Assembly: GCA_913043885.1 (NCBI GenBank)
Contig: CAJWOB010000206.1
Coordinates: 1-5,339, forward strand
From: an uncultured Spirochaetaceae bacterium
GTDB lineage: Bacteria > Spirochaetota > Spirochaetia > SZUA-6 > Bin103
Length of the DNA: 5,339 nt
Reading direction: 5' to 3'
This document shows positions 1 through 5,339 of this stretch, in pieces. A program made the translations under genes and the position numbers. The notes beneath the pieces were generated by a model that saw nothing but the letters and a program-made list of their open reading frames with translations, ran no database searches and had not been told where the DNA came from. Each line of letters starts with the position of its first letter. Within the stretch, counting starts at the first letter, position 1.

Positions 1-764
<764 letters not shown>

Positions 765-782
<18 letters not shown>

Positions 783-812
783 GTCGCCGAGCTCGACGTT
801 CGCTCGCTCCAG
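765..812 (-). other. In-frame thiolase/S9 peptidase chimeric junction
   Basis: On the minus strand, thiolase-type sequence (VAPGAVVPKVLERANVELGD) passes directly into S9 peptidase-type sequence (IEEIWYPSFDG). In thiolases the next block after this helix should be an aspartate-rich turn and then NEAFA, which carries an active-site Asn. In S9 peptidases EEIWY with SFDG is the usual entry into the catalytic domain after the propeller. The crossover therefore lies around 774-800, within a GC-rich tract that could be read as either family (residues LGDI). There is no stop, frameshift, linker or terminator at the join. A short tract shared by two unrelated genes is what a false assembly join would use, but microhomology-mediated recombination would leave the same trace. 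Confidence 0.8.
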
Positions 813-1733
813 CACCTTCGGCACCACGGCTCCCGGGGCGACGGTGAACAGCTCTGGTGCGATGGCAGCGCTGGCATGCGCCTCCACCGTCGCGATGGGC
901 GCCGCACCGAGCGCCTCGGCGCGTCGCTCCGAAGCCACCACCAGCGCGGCGGCGCCATCGTTGAGGGGCGAGGCGTTGGCGGCAGTTACCGTGCCGTCCT
1001 CGGTGAACACCGGCGGCAGTGTCGACATCTTGGCGAAGTCGGCGCGCGCCGGCTCCTCGTCGGCGGTAACGGTGGAGCCGTCTTCCAGATCTACTGGGAC
1101 GATCTCGGCATCGAAGGCGCCGTGCTGCTGCGCTGCCTGTGCCCGTCGATAGGATTCGACCGCGAACTCGTCCTGCTGCTCGCGGCCGATGCCGTACTTC
1201 CCGGCCAGCAGCTCCGCGGCGTTGCCCATGTGGAAGTCGTTGTAGGTGTCCCACAGGCCGTCGCGGATCATGCTGTCGATTACCGTCTGGTCGCCGAAGC
1301 GGTAACCGCTGCGTGCCTTGTCCAGCAGGTACGGGGCGTTGGACATGCTCTCCATGCCGCCGGCGACCATCAGCTCCGCGTCGCCGAGGGCGATAGCCTG
1401 GGAGGCGAACATGAGGGCCTTGAGGCCGGAGCCACACACCTTGTTTACCGTGGTGGTCGGCACCGTATCCGGCAGACCGGCGCCCATCGCGGCCTGGCGC
1501 GCGGGGGCCTGGCCGACGCCGGCGGTCAGCACCTCGCCCATGATCACCTCGTCGACCTCGGACGGGGTGGCACCCGCCCGCTGCAGCGCCGCGGTGATGG
1601 CGATGCTGCCGAGCTGCGGGCCGGTCTTGCTGGCCAGCGCGCGGCCGAAGGAGCCGATGGGCGTGCGGCAGGCGGAGATGATCACGGCACGCCCGTTGCG
1701 GCCGGCGCTGCCGAGGGGGGCGTCGTCAGGCAA
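783..1733 (-). CDS. Acetyl-CoA C-acyltransferase (thiolase), N-terminal three quarters, 3' end lost in a chimeric join
   Basis: Thiolases cleave 3-ketoacyl-CoA with CoA to give acetyl-CoA and a shortened acyl-CoA, or run the reverse condensation. Visible blocks are ACRTPIGSFG near the N-terminus, the nucleophile Cys100 in VNKVCGSGLKA (codon 1436-1434), VAGGMESMSNAPY, the VFTEDGTVTAANASPLNDGAAA block, and HASAAIAPELF. About 317 residues are thiolase-like; the family is normally about 390 to 400. The missing end holds NEAFA, the catalytic His motif (GHPxG) and the second catalytic Cys (CxGxG), so this product cannot work as a thiolase. I chose TTG at 1733: it follows GGTGGAAAG (1741-1749) at good spacing and overlaps the upstream stop by 8 bp. 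GTG at 1748 is possible but has no good ribosome site. The position after a FadJ-like gene matches alpha/beta beta-oxidation operons (fadBA order). The exact subfamily (acetoacetyl- or long-chain type) is not resolved. Confidence 0.88.
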
Positions 1734-3888
1734 GGAAGTGCTTTCCACCCTTGGCGCGCCGGCGCAGCTCGTCGCAGGGGCCAAAGCGTTCGCCGTAGGC
1801 GTCGGCCAGCTGCTCCATTCGCGTCACGATTGTAGCAAGGCCGCGCTGGTCGGCGTATCGCAGCGGTCCGCCGCGGTGTTCGGGGAAGCCGGTGCCGAGG
1901 ATCATGATGAGGTCGACGTAGAGCGGCTGAGAGACGATCTGCTCCTCCACACAGCGCGCCGCCTCGTTCACCATCATCAGCAGGCAGCGGTCGGCGGCGT
2001 CGGCGACAGACGCAGCGGCTGTTGCAGCTGCAGCGCCGGCCCGCGCGGGCCCATCGCCTGCCGCAAGGGGGAGATCGGCATTCGGAGTAGCGCTACGCCC
2101 TTCGTGGCGATAGAAGCCGAGCGCAGCGTCGCCACCTCCTTTGCGGCCCACCTGACCGGCATCGAGCATCCGATCGAGGAGCGGCGGCGCCATGAAGCGG
2201 TCGCCGTAAGAGCCGGCCAGCGCATTCGCGATCTTCGCGGTTACGTCCACCCCGACCTCGTCGATCAGACGCAGCGGTCCCATCGGCATGCCGAACCGCG
2301 CCAACTCGGCGTCTACCTCCGTTGCAGCTACCGTCTCGTCGCAGACTCGCGCCGCCTCCAGCAAGTAGGGAAACAGAATGCGGTTGACCAGGAAGCCGGG
2401 TCGGTCGCGGACGACCACCGGCGTCTTGCCCAGCCGCCGCGCCAGCTCGACGGCGGTGGCCAGGCTGGCCGGCGAGGTAGCTTCGGTGGCCGCCACCTCG
2501 ACCAGACGCATGCGGTTTACGGGATTGAAGAAGTGCAGGGCCACGAAGCGTTCCGGACGTGCGACGCTGGCGGCAAGCTCGTCGAGCGGCAGGGATGAGG
2601 TGTTGGTGCAGATGACGGTGTCCGCCGCCACGTTGTCCTCGAGCTCCGCCAGCACCCGCTGCTTGAGGCTCAGCTCCTCGGTCACCGCCTCGACCGCCAC
2701 ATCCAACTGCTCGAACCCGGCGCCATACTCGGTGGTCGGGGAGATGGCCTGCAGGCCGGCCGCCGCCGCGGCGGCGTCGGTGCGGCCGCGCGCCAGCAGC
2801 TGGTCGTACATCTCGGTGGCGGCCGCCATGCCGCGCCGCAGCGGTTCGTCGGCGACGTCCTTCATGGTTACCGCTATCCCGGCGCTCGACAGCGCCCAGG
2901 CGATGCCACCACCCATCACCCCGGCGCCAAGCACGGCGGCGCGGTCGACGGTGCCGGCGGCTGCCACATCGACGCCGAACGACTCCTTCCGCAGCGCCCC
3001 GCGGTGGAAGAACATCGACATGAGGTTGTAGCCGGCATCGCTGGCGAGGCAGCGGACGAACGCCTCCCGCTCCAGCTCCAGCCCTTCCTGCATCGACTTG
3101 CCAGCCGACGCCACCACCACCGCCAGCGCGCTCTGAGGGGCGGCCGGATGAATCCGCCCCGTGCCGATGGCGGCGGCGGTAGCCTCCACCAGCGCGGCCG
3201 GCACCTCCGGCATCGGTGCGCTCTCCCGGCTGCCGGCGCTCGCTCGCTCGGGCCGGCCGGCCAGCTCGGCCAGCGAGCCAGGCATCTCTGCGGCTGGCAC
3301 GCACACGTCCACCAGACCGATGGCGAGGGCTTCGGCGCCGCTCAGCGGCCGGCCGCCGGTGATGAGAGGCAGCGCCGCCTCCGCCCCCACCAGGCGGGGC
3401 AGGCGCTGGGTGCCACCCCATCCGGGGATGATACCAAGCGTCACCTCCGGGAGCGCGATCTGGGTCTTTGGGTTGTCGCTGGCCACACGGTAGCTGCACG
3501 CTAGCGACAGCTCGGTGCCGCCCCCGATGCACGCGCCGTCGATCATGGCCACCGTCGGTACCGGCAACCCCGCGATCCTGCCGAAGAGGACGTGGGCGAC
3601 GTCGACGAAGCGGCGGATGTCATCGGGCTCCCGCATGGCCAGCATCTCGCCGATGTCGGCACCGGCGACGAAGCAGTTGGGCTTGGCGCTGGTCAGCACC
3701 ACCACGTCGGCGGCGCTCCCGGACTGCCGGCCAGCGGCCAGCTCGTGCTCGATCTCGTCCAACACGCTGCTGAGCTCGTCCAACAGCGCCGCCGAGAAGA
3801 CCACCAATCGCTGGTCGGCAGGATCGAAGGTCAGCTCGATCGTGGCGAGGCCACCGGATTGCCTGCCGGTCCAGGTGACGGCGCTCAC
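1726..3888 (-). CDS. fadJ: Bifunctional enoyl-CoA hydratase/3-hydroxyacyl-CoA dehydrogenase, FadJ/FadB-type alpha subunit
   Basis: This enzyme performs the middle two steps of fatty acid beta-oxidation: hydration of trans-2-enoyl-CoA and NAD-dependent oxidation of the 3-hydroxyacyl-CoA. It is 720 residues from GTG at 3888, close to E. coli FadJ. The crotonase domain (about 10-200) has FVAGADIG (73-80), an oxyanion-hole region, and the catalytic glutamates Glu126 (GGGTEL) and Glu148 (LPEVTLG). Their 22-residue spacing and the GGTQRLPRLVG block are FadJ-like rather than FadB-like. The NAD-binding fold starts at about 317 with LGAGVMGGGIAW. His452 (HFFNPV), Glu464 and Asn502 (PGFLVNR) are the expected dehydrogenase catalytic and binding residues. 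The C-terminal domain shows MVNEAARCVEE and GFPEHRGGPLRYAD. All key residues are present, so it should be active. It overlaps the upstream gene by GTGA and the thiolase downstream, so translation is probably coupled. The fadJ name is by similarity; a fadB or unnamed paralogue is possible. Confidence 0.93.
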   Translation of the reverse strand: MSAVTWTGRQSGGLATIELTFDPADQRLVVFSAALLDELSSVLDEIEHELAAGRQSGSAADVVVLTSAKPNCFVAGADIGEMLAMREPDDIRRFVDVAHVLFGRIAGLPVPTVAMIDGACIGGGTELSLACSYRVASDNPKTQIALPEVTLGIIPGWGGTQRLPRLVGAEAALPLITGGRPLSGAEALAIGLVDVCVPAAEMPGSLAELAGRPERASAGSRESAPMPEVPAALVEATAAAIGTGRIHPAAPQSALAVVVASAGKSMQEGLELEREAFVRCLASDAGYNLMSMFFHRGALRKESFGVDVAAAGTVDRAAVLGAGVMGGGIAWALSSAGIAVTMKDVADEPLRRGMAAATEMYDQLLARGRTDAAAAAAGLQAISPTTEYGAGFEQLDVAVEAVTEELSLKQRVLAELEDNVAADTVICTNTSSLPLDELAASVARPERFVALHFFNPVNRMRLVEVAATEATSPASLATAVELARRLGKTPVVVRDRPGFLVNRILFPYLLEAARVCDETVAATEVDAELARFGMPMGPLRLIDEVGVDVTAKIANALAGSYGDRFMAPPLLDRMLDAGQVGRKGGGDAALGFYRHEGRSATPNADLPLAAGDGPARAGAAAATAAASVADAADRCLLMMVNEAARCVEEQIVSQPLYVDLIMILGTGFPEHRGGPLRYADQRGLATIVTRMEQLADAYGERFGPCDELRRRAKGGKHFLA
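1741..1749 (-). promoter_or_regulatory. Probable ribosome binding site for the TTG-initiated thiolase
   Basis: GGTGGAAAG on the minus strand lies 7 nt before TTG 1733, inside the last codons of the fadJ-like gene. It is a partial match to the anti-Shine-Dalgarno consensus. It is the better-placed signal of the two possible starts, because GTG 1748 lies within this element itself and would have no site of its own. Confidence 0.45.
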
Positions 3889-5129
3889 CCGATAGGCTCC
3901 CGCTCGTCGCGAATCTCCAGCTGCCGCCATGTATCGAGGTGGACGGGACGCGGGTTGGGCCACGCCTGCGGAGCGGTTACTGCCGCCCGCTCACCGGCGC
4001 GCCACACTGCAGTGGCTCGCAGCCGCTGACGCACCCGCCGCTTCTGCTGCTGGCTGTCCTCCAGCTCCACGTCGACATCGTCGAGCTGCAACGCCACCAC
4101 ATCGGCTTCACGCCCTACCTGCAGCGAGCCGATCTCCCCCTGCCAGCCGATCGCGGCGGCGGGCTTCGCAGTGCTCGCCGCAACCACCTCCTCGAGCGAC
4201 ATACCGACCGCAAGCATCTTGGTCATCACCGTGGTCAGATCGTAGGCGGGCCCTTCGTGGCAGAGTGAATGCAGGTCGGTGCTGATGGTGTCGGGCGCGA
4301 AGCCGGCCACCATGCACGCCTCCGCCACCGTCCAGCTGAACGCCCCGGCGCCGTGGCCGACGTCGAACAGAACACCGTTGTCGCGCGCCGCCACCGCGGA
4401 GGGGTGAATCGATCGGTCCGACTGCACCAGTGTGCTGCGGAAACCGTGCAGCGCGTGGGTGTAGATGTCGCCGTTCGCCATGTCGCCGGGGCAGCTCTCG
4501 AGCGGCACGGTGGAGAAGGTGTGATGCACCATCAGCGGCAGGCCGACCGTGCGCGCGGCGGCGATGGCCATCCGGTATCCCTCCGCCTCGTTGCGGCCAT
4601 CGTTGGCGATGGAGTCAGTGAGCCTCACCTTCACCCCCACGCACACATCGCGGTTGTCGTCGATGGTGCGGGCGCACGCTTCCTCGCTGAGGAGCTTGAG
4701 GCTCTCCAGCTCACCTACCGCATCGCCACCGGCGAGGGCGGCGAACGAGAGTCCGCCGCGCGAGATGTTGACGAACGCCAGCAGCCGGGTACGGAAGCGA
4801 TCGATGCAGTAGGCACGCAGGCCGGGGAAGGTGTCGTGCCCGGCGCTGCCGGCGTCCACCACGGTGGTGACGCCCCGGCCGAGGCAGTAGTGGTCCATGT
4901 CGATGCCCAGCGGGGTCGCCAGGTAGTAGCCGTGGGTGTGGATATCCACCAGCCCGGGCGCGACGATCTGCCCGGAGGCGTCGTAGATCTGCTCGCCGTC
5001 GGCTGACGGGAGGTCCTCGGCTATGGCGGCCACCCGGCCGCCGGCGATGGCGACATCGAGGGTGGCGTCGGTGGTGGTGGCCGGGTCGATTACCCGACCC
5101 GATTTGATGATCCAGTCGTAGCGGGCCAT
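3885..5129 (-). CDS. Amidohydrolase/deacetylase family metallohydrolase (cog3964, Atu3266-like)
   Basis: This is a 414-residue cytoplasmic metal-dependent hydrolase of the amidohydrolase superfamily. It is often mislabelled dihydroorotase; a characterised family member (Atu3266) is an esterase acting on acetyl-(R)-mandelate and similar acetylated hydroxy acids. The N-terminal beta-sandwich strand YDWIIKSGRVIDPA is followed by VDIHTHGYY with metal ligands His64 and His66. Lys167 in VGVKVRL is the likely carboxylated bridging lysine; His202 (MVHH) and His225 (THALHG) are further ligands and Asp285 (STDLHSL) is the catalytic aspartate. The C-terminal part returns to the sandwich domain (GSLQVGREADVVAL). 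I chose ATG 5129 because the family begins right at this first strand; an in-frame ATG at 5213 adds 28 residues with no family resemblance. No clear Shine-Dalgarno precedes 5129. It appears to be the first gene of the operon and shares a 4 bp overlap with the beta-oxidation gene. The true substrate is unknown. Confidence 0.9.
   Translation of the reverse strand: MARYDWIIKSGRVIDPATTTDATLDVAIAGGRVAAIAEDLPSADGEQIYDASGQIVAPGLVDIHTHGYYLATPLGIDMDHYCLGRGVTTVVDAGSAGHDTFPGLRAYCIDRFRTRLLAFVNISRGGLSFAALAGGDAVGELESLKLLSEEACARTIDDNRDVCVGVKVRLTDSIANDGRNEAEGYRMAIAAARTVGLPLMVHHTFSTVPLESCPGDMANGDIYTHALHGFRSTLVQSDRSIHPSAVAARDNGVLFDVGHGAGAFSWTVAEACMVAGFAPDTISTDLHSLCHEGPAYDLTTVMTKMLAVGMSLEEVVAASTAKPAAAIGWQGEIGSLQVGREADVVALQLDDVDVELEDSQQQKRRVRQRLRATAVWRAGERAAVTAPQAWPNPRPVHLDTWRQLEIRDEREPIG
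3897..3901 (-). promoter_or_regulatory. Ribosome binding site deciding the GTG start of the fadJ-like gene
   Basis: GGGAG on the minus strand lies 8 nt before GTG 3888, the standard spacing. The GTG shares its last two bases with the upstream stop (GTGA, 3888-3885). This supports 3888 over the longer in-frame candidates ATG 3930 and GTG 3963, which would run deep into the amidohydrolase reading frame and add residues with no crotonase character. Confidence 0.65.
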
Positions 5130-5211
5130 GGTTGCTATGCGAGCGCAGCTGAGAAGGTGGCGCGAGCCCACGCCACCGTCAAATGCACGCGACGCCTCCC
5201 CGCAGATCACC
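5130..5211. promoter_or_regulatory. Divergent intergenic region, likely holding promoters for both directions
   Basis: These 82 bp separate the amidohydrolase start (minus strand) from the putative transporter start (plus strand), so both transcripts must begin in or near it. On the minus strand TTGACG (5177-5182) resembles a -35 box, but the sequence about 17 nt further on is a poor -10 match, so no promoter can be called firmly. Neither start codon is preceded by a clear Shine-Dalgarno, and one or both transcripts could be leaderless or poorly translated. The tetramer CATG at 5211-5214 supplies an ATG on both strands. Confidence 0.4.
5156..5177. repeat. Inverted repeat in the divergent promoter region (candidate operator)
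   Basis: Perfect 7 bp arms GGTGGCG (5156-5162) and CGCCACC (5171-5177) flank an 8 bp centre, CGAGCCCA. The right arm touches the -35-like TTGACG (5177-5182). A palindrome in the middle of a divergent intergenic region is a usual place for a dimeric repressor to control both sides. In GC-rich DNA a 7 bp match can also arise by chance, and no regulator gene is visible in the window. Confidence 0.35.
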
Positions 5212-5339
5212 ATGACCCGGCCTCGGCTCTGGGTGCTCTTTCCGGCTGCGTTTCTGACCGCGCTCGCCGAGGGGGTGGCGACGGTGGGGTGGGTGTTCTA
5301 CGCGCGGGACCAGCTCGGCGCGGCCGGCACGCAGGTAGG
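5212..5339 (+). CDS. Putative membrane transporter (MFS-like), N-terminal fragment
   Basis: ATG 5212 opens a frame that runs off the right edge after 42 codons. The protein starts with two arginines (MTRPRLW) and then a hydrophobic stretch of about 22 residues (VLFPAAFLTALAEGVATVGW), followed by a short polar piece with RDQLG and then AAGTQVG. A basic start, a first membrane helix and a RDxLG-like exit toward a glycine-rich second region resemble the N-terminus of major facilitator transporters, but the fragment is too short for a family call. It is divergent from the catabolic operon, so uptake or export of the pathway substrate is possible (inference). It could also be another polytopic membrane protein. 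No good ribosome binding site is seen before the ATG. Confidence 0.5.
   Translation, partial: MTRPRLWVLFPAAFLTALAEGVATVGWVFYARDQLGAAGTQV

Noticed and set aside
2758..2792. GCC/GCG-rich tract resembling a trinucleotide repeat
   Set aside because: It encodes an alanine run (about residues 372-377) in the dehydrogenase domain helix region and is imperfect. It is ordinary for this GC content.
2093..3532. A 479-codon minus-strand frame within the fadJ-like gene
   Set aside because: It is an out-of-frame shadow with extreme Arg/Gly content. The overlapping fadJ-like frame has all catalytic motifs.
3889..3963. Longer fadJ-like starts at GTG 3963 or ATG 3930
   Set aside because: The added residues do not resemble the crotonase family, and GTG 3888 has a well-spaced GGGAG and a GTGA overlap with the preceding stop.
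3885..5129. Dihydroorotase in pyrimidine synthesis
   Set aside because: The HTHGYYLATPLGID, STDLHSL and GSLQVGREAD context matches the cog3964 deacetylase group, and the neighbours are beta-oxidation genes, not pyr genes.
5130..5213. Amidohydrolase start at ATG 5213
   Set aside because: The 28 extra residues are neither a signal peptide nor family-like, and this start would overlap the divergent gene. The family fold begins at ATG 5129.

Overview
This 5.3 kb window is protein-coding from end to end. Its codon use is strongly GC-rich, and it holds a compact minus-strand operon of lipid or acyl-CoA catabolism plus the start of a divergent plus-strand gene. The style (high GC, GTG/TTG starts, 4 to 8 bp gene overlaps) fits a high-GC bacterium, most likely Pseudomonadota. 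I cannot place the genus from sequence alone. No RNA genes, IS elements, CRISPR arrays or terminators were seen, and no gene-free stretch exceeds about 80 bp.

Reading in the direction of transcription (right to left), the operon begins at 5129 with a complete metal-dependent amidohydrolase/deacetylase of the cog3964 (Atu3266-like) group. It overlaps by 4 bp (GTGA) a complete FadJ-type bifunctional enoyl-CoA hydratase/3-hydroxyacyl-CoA dehydrogenase (3888-1726). That gene overlaps by about 8 bp a thiolase that should complete the beta-oxidation cycle. To the right, beyond an 82 bp divergent intergenic region carrying a 7 bp inverted repeat, the first 42 codons of a membrane protein (probably an MFS transporter) run off the window.

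The most striking feature is the left third. The thiolase frame (from 1733) loses its thiolase identity at about 774-800 and continues without stop or frameshift into the catalytic domain of an S9-family (prolyl oligopeptidase/acylaminoacyl-peptidase) serine peptidase, which runs off the left edge. Each partner is cut inside its own fold: the thiolase lacks its NEAFA, GHP and C-terminal Cys motifs, and the peptidase lacks its beta-propeller. Tyrosine codon choice also changes at the join (TAT 9/15 in the peptidase part against 3/24 in the rest of the operon). I read this as a chimeric join, either a metagenome assembly artefact at a short shared tract or a real recombination that destroyed the thiolase. 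A functional two-domain enzyme is the least likely reading.

If the join is artificial, the original operon was probably deacetylase, FadJ-like alpha subunit, then thiolase beta subunit. Such a set could release an acyl group or hydroxy acid and send the resulting CoA thioester through beta-oxidation to acetyl-CoA, perhaps with the divergent transporter handling uptake. That pathway reading is inference from gene order.
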